A stretch of DNA of 64,000 bases from AC-37 sp036389835 (GCA_036389835.1 DASVWC010000014.1:1-64000); one strand, 5' to 3'; positions 1-8,662 are shown, numbered from the stretch's first letter. Made by a program: numbers and translations. The notes: a model not told the origin generated them from the sequence alone.

Positions 1-2
1 CC

Positions 3-1082
3 GCGCCGCGCACCAACGGCCGGAGGCCGCCCGCCACCGCGCCGGCCGCCGCCGCCCCGCGAGCCGCCGCCGCCCCGCGAGCCGCCGCCACCCCGCGAGC
101 CGCCGCCGCTCCGCCGGCCGCCGCTCCGCCCGCCAGCCGCCCGCGGCGGCGTCGCCGCGTCGTGCTCGCGCTCGTCGCGGTCGCGATCCTCCTAGCGGTC
201 GCGGCCGGTGCGGCGATCCTCGCCGACGACGGCGGCGATCCGAGCCGCGACGCGGTTCGCGGGCTCGCTCAGGTCACGATCACCGGCGGCTGGGTCGAGT
301 CCGACCCCGCCGTACCCGGCTTCACCGGCGCGGGCGCGTCGAGCTTCGCTCCCGAGGACGCCGGCGGCTCGACGTCGTCCATGACGGTCGGGACCACCAC
401 TCCGAGCGCCACCTCGCTGCTCCCCGCGGCCCTTCTGCGCCGCCTCGACGGCCCCCCGCCCCGCCCGGCCATCCGCCGGCGCGGAGACGCGTGGGTCTTC
501 AGCTACGCCGGCATGCGGCTGACCGAGCCCGCGGGGCGCCTCACCGTCCACCTGATGCCGACCGACCGCGGCACGGCCGGCGTCGCCTGCCTGTCCGGCC
601 CGTCGGCCCCCGCCTCGTTCGCGGCGCGCTGCAAGCGCGCCGCCGGCTCGCTGCGGCCCGCGGCGGGCGCCCGCGCCCACTCCGGCCTGAGCCGGGAGTA
701 CGCGGCCGGCCTGGACGCCGCAATCGGCTCCCTCAACCGTGCGCGCCGCGCCGCGCGCTCGAGCCTCGGGCCGGCCGCCACTCCCGCCGCCGCGCGCACC
801 CAGGCGCTCGGCCTCGAACGCGCGTACTCGCTCGCGGCCCGCCGCGTGCGCGGCAGCGCCGCGCTGCGCGGGCGCCCCGAGCTGCGGCCCGCCAACGCGC
901 GCATCGCCACCGCCCTCGACCGCACCCGGCGGGCGTACGCCGCGATGGCGGCGGCCGCGACCAGCGCGCAGCCGGGCGCCCTCGCCGCCGCCCGGCGCAC
1001 GGTGCTCGCCCGCGAGCGCGACCTCCGCGGCGCGCTCCGCGACCTGGCCGGGCTCGGCTACCGGCCCACCGTCGTGGACTGA
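3..1082 (+). CDS. Membrane-anchored protein with Pro/Ala-rich linker, 5' end outside the window
   Basis: The frame is already open at the window edge, so the true start lies upstream. What is visible is a Pro/Ala/Arg-rich linker built from an 18-nt tandem repeat, an Arg cluster, one transmembrane helix (codons from about 156 to 220), then an extracytoplasmic region of about 280 residues. The outer part begins with a beta-rich stretch with several Ser/Thr-rich segments and ends in an alanine-rich helical region. Cytosolic linker, arginine stop-transfer and one helix is the layout of actinobacterial Ser/Thr protein kinases and other single-pass sensors, but no catalytic motif lies in the window, so that remains a guess. 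A GTG at 162 could be called as a start, but it would place the protein start inside the membrane helix, so I do not use it. Confidence 0.6.
   Translation, partial: APRTNGRRPPATAPAAAAPRAAAAPRAAATPRAAAAPPAAAPPASRPRRRRRVVLALVAVAILLAVAAGAAILADDGGDPSRDAVRGLAQVTITGGWVESDPAVPGFTGAGASSFAPEDAGGSTSSMTVGTTTPSATSLLPAALLRRLDGPPPRPAIRRRGDAWVFSYAGMRLTEPAGRLTVHLMPTDRGTAGVACLSGPSAPASFAARCKRAAGSLRPAAGARAHSGLSREYAAGLDAAIGSLNRARRAARSSLGPAATPAAARTQALGLERAYSLAARRVRGSAALRGRPELRPANARIATALDRTRRAYAAMAAAATSAQPGALAAARRTVLARERDLRGALRDLAGLGYRPTVVD
45..116 (+). repeat. Four 18-nt tandem repeats coding for an Ala/Pro/Arg linker
   Basis: Four consecutive units (45-62, 63-80, 81-98, 99-116) follow GCCGCCGCCGCCCCGCGA. Units 1 and 2 are identical, unit 3 has one change and unit 4 differs at its end. 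In frame each unit encodes four alanines (one becomes Thr), Pro and Arg. The repeat forms the flexible linker before the membrane helix and could vary in copy number by slippage. Confidence 0.85.
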
Positions 1083-1099
1083 CCCTCGGACTGCCGCGC

Positions 1100-2524
1100 A
1101 TGCGAGTCGCCGCCGCACTGGTCGCGTCCCTGGCGCTGGTGCTCCCGGCCGCCGCGCACGCGCGCGACGTGGTGCTCGTGGCCAACGCCGAGGGGGGGAC
1201 CGTGAGCATCGTGGACGCACGCGGCTTCCAGGTCCTGCGCGAGATCGACGTGCTGCCCGACGGCCCCGACGCCGAGCCGGGGCGGGACGACCCCGCCCAG
1301 GCCCTGATCGGCCAGCGGATCGTGGAGGCCGCCGGCGGCTCGAACTACGCCCAGGACGTGGACGTGTCACCGGACGGGCGCACGCTGTACGTGTCGCGCG
1401 GCCACCGCGGCGACGTCGCGGCCTTCGAGATCGCCTCCGGCCGCCAGCTCTGGAAGGTGCCGATCCCTGGCCTGCGCTCCGACCACATGACGATCTCCGG
1501 CGACGGGCGGCGCCTGTACGTCTCGGCGCTGACCGACGACCGCGTGCACCTGGTCGACACCGCCGGTCACGCGATCGCCGGCTCGTTCGCCAGCGGGCAG
1601 TGGCCGCACGACAACCACCTGAGCCACGACGGCAGGCTCCTCTACAACGGGAGCATCGGGAACGTCGTGACCCCGCGCGAGGCCCGCGAGGCGCCGCCCG
1701 CTCAGCCGTACCGGCTCACGATCGTCGACGCCGCCACGCTCGCACCCGTGGACTCCCACGTCTTCGAGCGCGGGATCCGCCCCTTCGCGCTGACCCACGA
1801 CGGGCGGCGAATGTACGCGCAGCTCTCCGAGTTCCACGGCGTGATCGAGTACGGGCTGCCGGAGCGCCGCGTCCTGCGGACCCGCGAGCTGCCGGTCGAC
1901 CCCGGGGTCACCGAGGACGACTACGACTTCGAGGCCCCGCACCACGGGCTCGCGCTCACGCCGGACGAGCGGATGCTCTGCCTCGCGGGTCGCGCGTCCG
2001 ACTACGTGGCGCTGGTCGCCACGGCCACGATGGAGCCGACGGCGATCGTGGAGGTCGGCGATGCGCCCGGCTGGGCGACGATCGGCCCGGACGGGCGCCG
2101 CTGCTTCGTCGCGAACACGCGCGCCGACACCCTCTCGGTGATCGGGCTCGCCGAGCGGCGCGAGCTGGCTCGGGTGCGGGTCGGCGACGGCCCGAAGCAG
2201 ATCGAGGCGGCGCGGCTGCCCGAGGCCGTGGTCTGCACGGCGCCGGCCGTGCCCGGGTGCACGCCGCAGCTCGCCGTCGCGTCGCGCTGCGCCCGGAGCG
2301 GCGCCCTGCGGGTGAGCCTCCGCGGCGACAGCGAGCGCGTGCGGCGCGTGACGTTCCGGCTCGGCGCCGTCGCGGCGGCCGACTCCTCGCCGCCGTACGC
2401 GCGGACGTTCGGGGCGCGCACGGCCGCGCGGCGCGCCGGCCGGCGGATCCGCGCGATCGCGGAGCTGAACGGCGGCCTGCCCGCTCGCGTGAAGCGGACC
2501 GCCCGCTTCGCCGGCTGCCGCTGA
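1100..2524 (+). CDS. Secreted YncE/YVTN-type beta-propeller protein
   Basis: 474 residues from an ATG 18 bases after the previous stop. A signal peptide (MRVAAALVASLALVLPAAAHA) is followed by repeated blades of the type D-V-S-P-D-G-R-T-L-Y-V-S and G-P-D-G-R-R-C-F-V-A-N, which mark a YncE-like seven-bladed propeller of about 370 residues. Blades of this kind are found in surface or periplasmic proteins and some metal- or quinone-dependent dehydrogenases; no catalytic residues are evident here. The last 90 residues form a separate cysteine-flanked module that looks like an Ig-type sandwich. The start gives a clean signal peptide, so longer upstream in-frame starts were rejected. Substrate and role are unknown. 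Confidence 0.8.
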   Translation: MRVAAALVASLALVLPAAAHARDVVLVANAEGGTVSIVDARGFQVLREIDVLPDGPDAEPGRDDPAQALIGQRIVEAAGGSNYAQDVDVSPDGRTLYVSRGHRGDVAAFEIASGRQLWKVPIPGLRSDHMTISGDGRRLYVSALTDDRVHLVDTAGHAIAGSFASGQWPHDNHLSHDGRLLYNGSIGNVVTPREAREAPPAQPYRLTIVDAATLAPVDSHVFERGIRPFALTHDGRRMYAQLSEFHGVIEYGLPERRVLRTRELPVDPGVTEDDYDFEAPHHGLALTPDERMLCLAGRASDYVALVATATMEPTAIVEVGDAPGWATIGPDGRRCFVANTRADTLSVIGLAERRELARVRVGDGPKQIEAARLPEAVVCTAPAVPGCTPQLAVASRCARSGALRVSLRGDSERVRRVTFRLGAVAAADSSPPYARTFGARTAARRAGRRIRAIAELNGGLPARVKRTARFAGCR

Positions 2525-2526
2525 GC

Positions 2527-2575
2527 GAGGTGGGCTCTCCAAGGGTCGATATGCGACCCAAATAGAGCCCACCTC
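2527..2575. repeat. Palindromic element, copy 1 (probable terminator or REP-like repeat)
   Basis: A perfect 12-bp inverted repeat, GAGGTGGGCTCT (2527-2538) and AGAGCCCACCTC (2564-2575), encloses an inner inverted repeat GGGTCG/CGACCC (2543-2548, 2554-2559) around the loop ATATG. It begins three bases after the stop of the propeller gene, so a terminator role is plausible, although there is no T tract. A related element with the same outer arms lies at 23117-23167. Confidence 0.8.
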
Positions 2576-2876
2576 CGCCAGCTCAGGGCTCCGGTTCAGG
2601 GTTCCGCCCCGATGTCCGGCAGCGCCGCCGCGGCGAGTATGCGGTCATGAGCCCGTTCAACCACCCCATGACCCCCTACCAGCGGCCCCTCCGCAGCGCC
2701 CCCCGGGGCGTGACCGGCCGGGCCGCCCGGCGCGAAGCTCCCCGAGCGACGAGCCTTTCGGGCGTTACGGCATTCCTTCCGTTCAGGCCGCCGTCCGATC
2801 TCGAGCGAGCCATCCCGGGCCGCTGGTAGGGGGACGTGGGGCGGGCCCAGCACCGCTCTGTGCGAGCCTTCCGCCC
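2576..2876. other. Intergenic stretch with no recognisable gene
   Basis: About 300 bases between the palindrome and the carboxyltransferase start. A 60-codon frame at 2647-2829 has no ribosome site and an Arg/Pro-rich composition like random high-GC DNA, so I do not call it. The stretch should hold the promoter of the carboxyltransferase gene; I see no convincing -35/-10 pair. Confidence 0.5.
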
Positions 2877-4439
2877 TTGGCGGACGACCAGCGCAAGGAC
2901 CTCGAGGAGCTGCTCGCGCGCCGCGCGCTCACGCTCGACGACGCCCGCCCGGACGCGGTCGAGCGCCGCCACGCCCGCGGCGGGCGCACCGCGCGCGAGA
3001 ACCTCGACGACCTCGTGGACCCGGGCAGCTTCGTCGAGTACGGCCGCTTCGCGATCGCCCCGCAGCGGGCGCGGCGCGAGCTCCAGGAGCTGATCGAGCG
3101 AACCCCGGCCGACGGTCTCGTGGCGGGCACCGCCTCGGTGAACGGGGAGCTGTTCGGCGACCGCAGCGCCTGCGCGGTCCTCTCCTACGACTACACGGTG
3201 CTGGCCGGCACCCAGGGGGCGGTCGGCCACCTCAAGAAGGACCGCCTGTTCGAGCTGATCGAGCGCATGCGGCTGCCCACCGTGTTCTTCGCCGAGGGCG
3301 GCGGCGGCCGCCCCGGTGACACCGACTACCCGCAGGTCTCGGCGCTCCAGGTGCGCGCGTTCGCGCTCTGGGCCGGCCTGTCGGGGCTCGTCCCGCGGAT
3401 CGCGATCGTGAAGGGGCGCTGCTTCGCCGGCAACGCGGTGATCGCCGGCTGCTCGGACCTGATCGTGGCCACCGAGGACGCGTCGCTCGGGATGGGAGGT
3501 CCGGCGATGATCGCCGGCGGCGGGCTGGGCGACGTGGATCCCGACGACGTCGGGCCGATCGAGATGCAGGCGCCGAACGGCGTCGTGGACGTCGTCGTCG
3601 CCGACGAGCCCGAGGCGGTGGCCGTCACCAAGCGCCTGCTCGGCTACTTCCAGGGCGCCACGCCGCCCGGGCCAGAGCCCGACCAGGCGCTGCTGCGCAC
3701 GCTCGTGCCCGAGCGCGAGCGGCGCGCGTACAGGGTCCAGCCGATCGTCGAGACGCTCGCGGACGAGGGCTCCGTCACGTTCCTGCGCGAGCGCTTCGCC
3801 CCCGAGCTCGTGACCGCCCTGGCGCGGATCGAGGGCCGCCCGCTCGGCGTCCTCGCCAACAACACGATGCACATGGCCGGAGCCGTGACGGCGGCCGCCT
3901 CCGACAAGGCCGCGCGCTTTCTCCAGCTCTGCGACGCGTTCGGCCTGCCAGTCGTCTCCCTCGTCGACACCCCGGGCTACATGGTCGGCCCGCAGGCGGA
4001 GGCGGAGGGGCTCGTGCGGCGCGCGTCGCGGCTGCTCGTCGCCGGCGCATCGCTGCGCGTGCCGTTCGTCGCCGTCGTGCTGCGGCGCGGCTACGGCCTC
4101 GGGGCGCAGGCGATGGTCGCGGGCAGCCTCCACGAGCCGCTCCTCACCGTCGCCTGGCCGAGCGCGCACCTCGGGCCGATGGGGCTCGAGGGCGCGGTGC
4201 GGCTCGGCCTGCGCAAGGAGCTCGAGGCGATCGAGGACGAGGCCGAGCGCGAGCAGCGGGTCCGCGACGTGACCGCCGCCGCCCAGGAGAACGCGAAGGC
4301 GATCAACGCGGCGATGCTGTTCGAGATCGACGACGTGATCGACCCCGCCGAGACGCGCGGGCTGATCGCGCGGACGCTCGCCGCGGCCGAGCAGCCGCCG
4401 CACCCGCCGCGCGGGCACCGCTTCGTCGATACTTGGTGA
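2877..4439 (+). CDS. Acyl-CoA carboxylase carboxyltransferase (beta) subunit
   Basis: 520 residues from a TTG start. It belongs to the carboxyl-transferase family of acetyl/propionyl/methylcrotonyl-CoA carboxylases, which transfer the carboxyl group from carboxybiotin to an acyl-CoA. The N half has the usual R-E-N-L-D-D-L-V-D-P-G-S-F-V-E-Y block. The crotonase-like core follows, with a G-R-C-F-A-G-N-A-V-I-A-G oxyanion segment, and the C half has D-T-P-G-Y-M-V-G-P and a G-Y-G-L-G-A-Q-A-M block. Length and motifs fit an active subunit. The biotin-carboxylase partner is not adjacent, so the acyl substrate cannot be assigned. The TTG start is chosen because the family usually begins a few residues before this Leu/Glu-rich helix; there is no clear Shine-Dalgarno. 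A lipoprotein gene starts one base after the stop. Confidence 0.85.
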   Translation: MADDQRKDLEELLARRALTLDDARPDAVERRHARGGRTARENLDDLVDPGSFVEYGRFAIAPQRARRELQELIERTPADGLVAGTASVNGELFGDRSACAVLSYDYTVLAGTQGAVGHLKKDRLFELIERMRLPTVFFAEGGGGRPGDTDYPQVSALQVRAFALWAGLSGLVPRIAIVKGRCFAGNAVIAGCSDLIVATEDASLGMGGPAMIAGGGLGDVDPDDVGPIEMQAPNGVVDVVVADEPEAVAVTKRLLGYFQGATPPGPEPDQALLRTLVPERERRAYRVQPIVETLADEGSVTFLRERFAPELVTALARIEGRPLGVLANNTMHMAGAVTAAASDKAARFLQLCDAFGLPVVSLVDTPGYMVGPQAEAEGLVRRASRLLVAGASLRVPFVAVVLRRGYGLGAQAMVAGSLHEPLLTVAWPSAHLGPMGLEGAVRLGLRKELEAIEDEAEREQRVRDVTAAAQENAKAINAAMLFEIDDVIDPAETRGLIARTLAAAEQPPHPPRGHRFVDTW

Positions 4440-4440
4440 C

Positions 4441-4932
4441 ATGAGGCGGATCGCGACGCTGCCCGTCGCCGCCGTGCTGGTCCTCGCCGGATGCGGCGAC
4501 GACGGTGAGTCGGGCCCGGCCGCGCCGCCGACCGAGGCAGCCCCGCAGGCGCAGCCGGAGCCGAAGCAAAAGCCGGCCGGGACCGAGATCAGGGTCGCCG
4601 GCTCCGAGTTCGGACCGATGCTGTTCGACGCGCGCAAGCAGGCGATCTACGTCTTCGAGAACGACGCGAGGAACAAGAGCGTCTGCTACGGCGAGTGCGC
4701 CGAGGCCTGGCCGCCGGTCTACACCGAGGGTGAGCCCAGGGCGGCCGACGGCGCGCGCCAGTCGCTGCTCGGCACCGCGGAGCGCCGGGACGGCAGGCGC
4801 CAGGTCACCTACGCGGGGAAGCCCCTCTACTACTACGCGCACGAGGGGCCCGGCGAGGTGCGCTGCCACGACGTGAACCTCAACGGAGGATTCTGGTGGG
4901 TGGTCGGGCCGGGCGGAAAGCGGCGGCCCTAG
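4441..4932 (+). CDS. Lipoprotein with Yx(FWY)xxD-type repeats
   Basis: 163 residues. Residues 1-18 are a lipoprotein signal with lipobox V-L-A-G-C, so the mature protein should be anchored by a diacylglyceryl cysteine. A Pro/Gln/Glu-rich linker follows. The core has two halves of the secreted-lipoprotein type (COG4315-like): the first reads A-I-Y-V-F-E-N-D then C-Y-G-E-C-A-E-A-W-P-P-V, the second K-P-L-Y-Y-Y then G-G-F-W-W-V. These proteins are common in actinobacteria and have no settled function. The ATG lies one base after the carboxyltransferase stop, so the two are probably co-transcribed. Confidence 0.85.
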   Translation: MRRIATLPVAAVLVLAGCGDDGESGPAAPPTEAAPQAQPEPKQKPAGTEIRVAGSEFGPMLFDARKQAIYVFENDARNKSVCYGECAEAWPPVYTEGEPRAADGARQSLLGTAERRDGRRQVTYAGKPLYYYAHEGPGEVRCHDVNLNGGFWWVVGPGGKRRP

Positions 4933-4973
4933 GTGAGGGGTAGGCTTCCGCCGGTCGTGAGGGGGGTACCGCG

Positions 4974-6458
4974 ATGGCGCTGACATCCGCACGCTTCGAA
5001 GGCAACGAGCGGCTCGAGCGCTGCGCGGCCGGCGACTTCGCCGCGCGCCTGACGCCGGGCACCAAGGGGGACTTCGTGGCCCTCGTCCAGCAGGCCCTCA
5101 TGGACCTGGGCGAGTCGCTGCCCAACTTCGGCGCGGACGGCGGCTATGGCAACGAGACGACCGCGGCGGTCCTGAGCTACAAGACGCGCCACGACATCAG
5201 GACCGACGACGGCGTGCTCGACGGGATCGTCGGGCCGAAGACGATCGCGAAGCTCGACGAGGAGTGCACGGCGCGGGATCAGGTGCCCGGCCCGTGCCCG
5301 CCGGAGCCCGACGGGCCCGCCGTGGACCTGCTCGGAGCCGACGAGCAGCTCGTCAACATGGTGCTGGCCAACACGCTCGCGGCGCGCGTGGTGGGCGTGG
5401 ACGGCGATGGCGGCACGCGGCTCCTCACCGGCGGCGTGGAGGGCGTGGAGCCCGCCGCGGGCGAGGTGGTGTCGGCCGCGGCCGCGCTGCTCGCGACCGA
5501 GGGTCCCGAGGCGCTGCAGCAGCTCGTCGGCTCGCTCGCGAACCTCGGCGCGGCCTTCGGCGCCGCCGGCGACGCCGACACGGCGAGCGCGTTCGTCGGC
5601 AGCCGCTGGGTGCCGGTCGACATCGGCCCCGCGCTCGGCAAGGCGCTGATCGACCTGCTCAACAACCTGGCGGCCGGCAAGGGCGCGCCGGTGCGCGACC
5701 TCACCAAGCCGGCGGCGCTGCTCGAGGCCGAGCTCCACCACGCGCAGGGCCGCATCGTCCTCGATCCGCCTCCGCCGGCGAGCGGCGGCAAGCCGCTCGA
5801 CCCGAAGCAGAAGTTCGCGATCGCCTCCAAGGTCGCCGGGGTGGAGTACAAGATCACGCAGTTCGGCGACAAGCGGCTCCCGAGCTACAAGCCGGTCTCG
5901 CAGCGGCTCATCGGCCTCGACATCCGGCACGTCGTGGGCCTCGTCCGCCTCGCCATCCACCTGTCCTCGACCTGGGGGGTCACCGAGATCCACCACGTCG
6001 GCATCAGCGGCGACAGCTCGCGCGCCGACTGCCACGGCAACGGCCGCGCGTGCGACTTCGTGGGCGTGGTCGGCACCCGCGACGGCGCCGCGTTCCACCT
6101 GACGGTCTTCAACGACTGGAAGAACAGGAGCGTGCCGAACCTGGCCAACCCGTCCAAGCCGCGCCTGCCGGACTGGCCGCCGGTCACGCGCACGCTCGAG
6201 TACCGGCTGGCCACGCTGCCCGGGGTCGACGTGTTCGCCCGCGACTTCTTCCAGAACCTCTACGACTGGGTCGCCGGCCAGTACCAAGACCGCACGGACG
6301 GCCCCAACCAGATCGACCCGCCCTCGCGCATCGGTGAGAGCAGCCGGATCATGACGCCCGACCACCCGACGTCGAAGCCGGGCACGAAGAACGGCCGCGA
6401 GGCCCACCACTCGCACATGCACTGGCAGGTCGGGCCGACCGGCCCGCAGGCTCCGTAG
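4974..6458 (+). CDS. Peptidoglycan-binding protein with C-terminal M15/extensin-like domain
   Basis: 494 residues preceded by a strong GAGGGGGG ribosome site. Residues about 24-95 are a PG_binding_1 domain (T-P-G-T-K-G-D-F-V-A-L-V-Q-Q-A-L to G-I-V-G-P-K-T-I-A-K-L). The middle, about 110-290, is helical and unassigned. The C-terminal 200 residues carry D-C-H-G-N-G-R-A-C-D-F and, near the end, H-H-S-H-M-H-W. These resemble the SxHxxGxAxD and HxH zinc motifs of M15 D-Ala-D-Ala peptidases and extensin-like proteins, so a zinc-dependent cell-wall hydrolase is likely. There is no N-terminal signal peptide, which is odd for a wall enzyme; release by a lysis or contractile-injection type system would be one explanation. 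Confidence 0.75.
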   Translation: MALTSARFEGNERLERCAAGDFAARLTPGTKGDFVALVQQALMDLGESLPNFGADGGYGNETTAAVLSYKTRHDIRTDDGVLDGIVGPKTIAKLDEECTARDQVPGPCPPEPDGPAVDLLGADEQLVNMVLANTLAARVVGVDGDGGTRLLTGGVEGVEPAAGEVVSAAAALLATEGPEALQQLVGSLANLGAAFGAAGDADTASAFVGSRWVPVDIGPALGKALIDLLNNLAAGKGAPVRDLTKPAALLEAELHHAQGRIVLDPPPPASGGKPLDPKQKFAIASKVAGVEYKITQFGDKRLPSYKPVSQRLIGLDIRHVVGLVRLAIHLSSTWGVTEIHHVGISGDSSRADCHGNGRACDFVGVVGTRDGAAFHLTVFNDWKNRSVPNLANPSKPRLPDWPPVTRTLEYRLATLPGVDVFARDFFQNLYDWVAGQYQDRTDGPNQIDPPSRIGESSRIMTPDHPTSKPGTKNGREAHHSHMHWQVGPTGPQAP

Positions 6459-6489
6459 CCGCGGGCGCGGCCGGGCGGCGCCTGCTCGT

Positions 6490-6815
6490 CTACGACGACC
6501 CCCGGTGGTGCAGGAGCTCTCGTGCAGCCGCAGGTTGTCCACGAAGACCGCCGAGTCGTAGTCGCGGTCGCCCTGGTCGAAGATCGAGAGGTAGACGGTC
6601 CGCGTGCCCGGCTTGATCGGCGAGGACGGCCGCAGGATCTGGGTCGCGCCGTCGTAGGTCGTGCCCGTGGCGTTGTCCGCGCTGACCGTGAACGCACCGG
6701 CCTGGTTGACCGAGATGTTGCGCCCGCCGGGGTCCTTCGCGAAGTTGCCGGGGGCGTCGATCGTCGGGTCCTCGTTCGAGCGCGAGGTCCAGCTCGTGGA
6801 CCCCTCCTCCGTCAA
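6490..6815 (-). pseudogene. 3' remnant of a choice-of-anchor-type secreted protein, frameshifted
   Basis: Reading the minus strand from 6815 gives a well-behaved protein segment of about 100 residues with V-Y-L-S-I-F-D-Q-G-D and Y-D-S-A-V-F-V-D-N-L-R-L. That is the end of a choice-of-anchor (L-like) beta-sandwich domain. No suitable start and no upstream part exist: the Crp-type regulator ends only 15 bases away. The frame runs past its natural end into antisense of the M15-like gene. At the run of five Gs near 6501, one extra G would give Ser-Ser and a TAG stop at 6490-6492. The gene has therefore lost its 5' part and probably carries a one-base indel. Confidence 0.65.
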
Positions 6816-6830
6816 CGTCCTGACCGGGCG

Positions 6831-7571
6831 TCAGGCCGCGAGCGACGCCGCGCGGGCGCCGAGGGTGTCCACGCGCGCCGCCGCCCGGTGCGTGAGCAGC
6901 CATTCGCCGCGCAGCAGCGGACGCACGAGGCCGTCGTCCGCGAGCACGCCCAGCCCGGTCGTGACCGACGGGCGCCTCGCCCCGATCAGGGTGCCCAGCG
7001 TCTCGTGCGTGATCGGCAGGCGGACCACCACGCCGTCCGGCGTGACCCGGCCCCAGCGCTCGGCGAAGTGCCAGAACGCCAGCAGCAGCCGCACGTCCAC
7101 GCGGGTCATGTGCGAGATCGCGGCGAACGCGGCCTGCGAGCGCGAGCGCCGGATCGCTCGGTCGAGCAGCTCGGCGGTCAGCTCGGGCCAGGGGGCGATC
7201 GCCCGCGCGAAGCGCTCGCCGAGGATCGCCACGGTGGTCGGCTCGAGCACGCGCCACTCCGACTCGCTCGGCACCGTCGTCGCGACCGCGTCGTCGCGCC
7301 AGGGCCGGAGGAGGTCGCCGCCGCCGAGCAGCTCGGCCGAGCTGCGGTCGGCCATCTCCACGCTGCGGCAGATCATGCCCTCGAGCACGAGCAGGCCGAG
7401 CAGCCGGCCGCCGCCGAAGCGCGGCGTCCAGAGGCCGGGCGCGAGCACCTCGGTGCGCGCGCAGACGCGCTGGGTCGCGATCGGGATCTGGTCCGCGGCG
7501 AGCGCGCCGGCGAGGTCGGGGTCGGCCTCGAGCACGCGGACCTCGTTCGCGTTGGGGGGTGGGGAGAGCAT
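6831..7571 (-). CDS. Crp/Fnr-family transcriptional regulator
   Basis: 246 residues from an ATG at 7571. The N half is a cyclic-nucleotide-binding-like beta barrel (R-L-L-G-L-L-V-L-E-G-M-I to L-E-P-T-T-V-A-I-L). A long helix follows, then a winged helix of the Crp_2 type with L-P-I-T-H-E-T-L-G-T-L-I-G-A-R-R-P-S-V-T-T-G-L as the recognition region. The canonical cAMP pocket residues are not obvious, so the ligand is unknown. It diverges from the histidine kinase gene across about 95 bases, so it may regulate that operon and itself. A longer in-frame start at 7646 would run into the kinase promoter and adds a low-complexity leader, so I reject it. Confidence 0.8.
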   Translation of the reverse strand: MLSPPPNANEVRVLEADPDLAGALAADQIPIATQRVCARTEVLAPGLWTPRFGGGRLLGLLVLEGMICRSVEMADRSSAELLGGGDLLRPWRDDAVATTVPSESEWRVLEPTTVAILGERFARAIAPWPELTAELLDRAIRRSRSQAAFAAISHMTRVDVRLLLAFWHFAERWGRVTPDGVVVRLPITHETLGTLIGARRPSVTTGLGVLADDGLVRPLLRGEWLLTHRAAARVDTLGARAASLAA

Positions 7572-7666
7572 GTCAGCATGCTTACCGGTCGGCCCCCGGC
7601 CCGGTATGGGCGCTACCACCGATCCCCGGCGCGGAACGTCACCCATACGTACCGTTCACGGTCGTG

Positions 7667-8662
7667 ATGAATCCGGGCAAGCCGTTCGGCGGGACCAATC
7701 GCCGCCCGTCGATGTTCTGGCGGATCTTCCTGCCGAACGCGGCGGTGCTGATGCTCGCGTGGGCGCTGCTGGCGTTCTCGCCGGCGCACGTGGCGTCGCC
7801 CACGGTCGACCCGGTCGAGGCGGCGGCGGGCGTGGCGGGGCTCGTGATCATCTTCCTGGTCAACGTGGCGATGCTGCGTCGCGCGCTCGCCCCGCTCGAC
7901 CGGCTGCGCTCGCTGATGCGCACGGCCGACCCCCTGCGCCCCGGGCGGCGCATCCCGACCTACTCCGACGCGGCGGAGGTGGTCGAGCTGACCGAGGCCT
8001 TCAACGAGATGCTCGCGCGGCTCGAGCGCGAGCGGCGCGACAGCAGCTCGCGCGTGCTCGACGCCCTCGAGTCCGAGCGCCTCCGGCTCTCGCGCGAGCT
8101 GCACGACGAGATCGGGCAGGGGCTCACGGCACTGCTGCTCGAGCTCGAGAACGCGTCGCGCGACGTCCCGCCCGAGTCGGCCGCCGCCGTGCACGCGGCG
8201 CGCGAGTCGGCGCGCGCCTCGCTCGAGGAGGTCCGCCGCGTGGCCCGCCAGCTCCGCCCCGAGGCCCTCGACGACCTGGGGCTGCGGAGCGCCCTGACGA
8301 ACCTCGCGGACCGGATGTCCGGCGCCCCGGGGGTGGAGGTCGCGCGCACGATCGAGCCCGACCTCCCCCCGCTCGGGGCCGACGAGGAGCTGGCGCTGTA
8401 CCGGGTCGCCCAGGAGGCGCTCACGAACGCCGCGCGGCACTCGGGCGCCGCGCGGATCGAGCTGCGGCTCGAGTCGCGCGACGGCCGGGTGGAGCTCAGC
8501 GTCCGCGACGACGGGGTCGGCGCCGGCGGGGTGCAGGAGGGCGCCGGCCTGATCGGGATGCGCGAGCGGGCGCTGATGATCGGCGCCGACCTCGCCGTGG
8601 GGCCGGCGCCCGGCGGGGGGTTCGAGGTCCGGCTCGCACTGCGGCCGCGGGAACCGGCGTGA
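7667..8662 (+). CDS. NarL-type sensor histidine kinase
   Basis: 331 residues. Two transmembrane helices (about 18-38 and 52-70) enclose a very short external loop, so the stimulus is probably sensed in the membrane or through the HAMP-like segment after TM2. The HisKA_3 dimerisation domain has the phospho-acceptor His146 in S-R-E-L-H-D-E-I-G-Q. The ATPase domain has the N-box in Y-R-V-A-Q-E-A-L-T-N-A-A-R-H and the G-box D-D-G-V-G, and ends with a second Gly-rich loop. The stop overlaps the GTG of the response regulator, so the two form a translationally coupled pair. GTG 7664 is an equally possible start. Confidence 0.85.
   Translation: MNPGKPFGGTNRRPSMFWRIFLPNAAVLMLAWALLAFSPAHVASPTVDPVEAAAGVAGLVIIFLVNVAMLRRALAPLDRLRSLMRTADPLRPGRRIPTYSDAAEVVELTEAFNEMLARLERERRDSSSRVLDALESERLRLSRELHDEIGQGLTALLLELENASRDVPPESAAAVHAARESARASLEEVRRVARQLRPEALDDLGLRSALTNLADRMSGAPGVEVARTIEPDLPPLGADEELALYRVAQEALTNAARHSGAARIELRLESRDGRVELSVRDDGVGAGGVQEGAGLIGMRERALMIGADLAVGPAPGGGFEVRLALRPREPA

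Noticed and set aside
45..116. CRISPR-like array
   Set aside because: The 18-nt units are directly contiguous with no spacers and are in frame in a coding gene.
162..170. GTG at 162 as the start of the first gene
   Set aside because: The frame is open to the window edge, and this start would begin inside the membrane helix after its Arg stop-transfer cluster.
2647..2829. A 60-codon plus-strand frame between the palindrome and the carboxyltransferase
   Set aside because: No ribosome site, composition like noise, no family resemblance.
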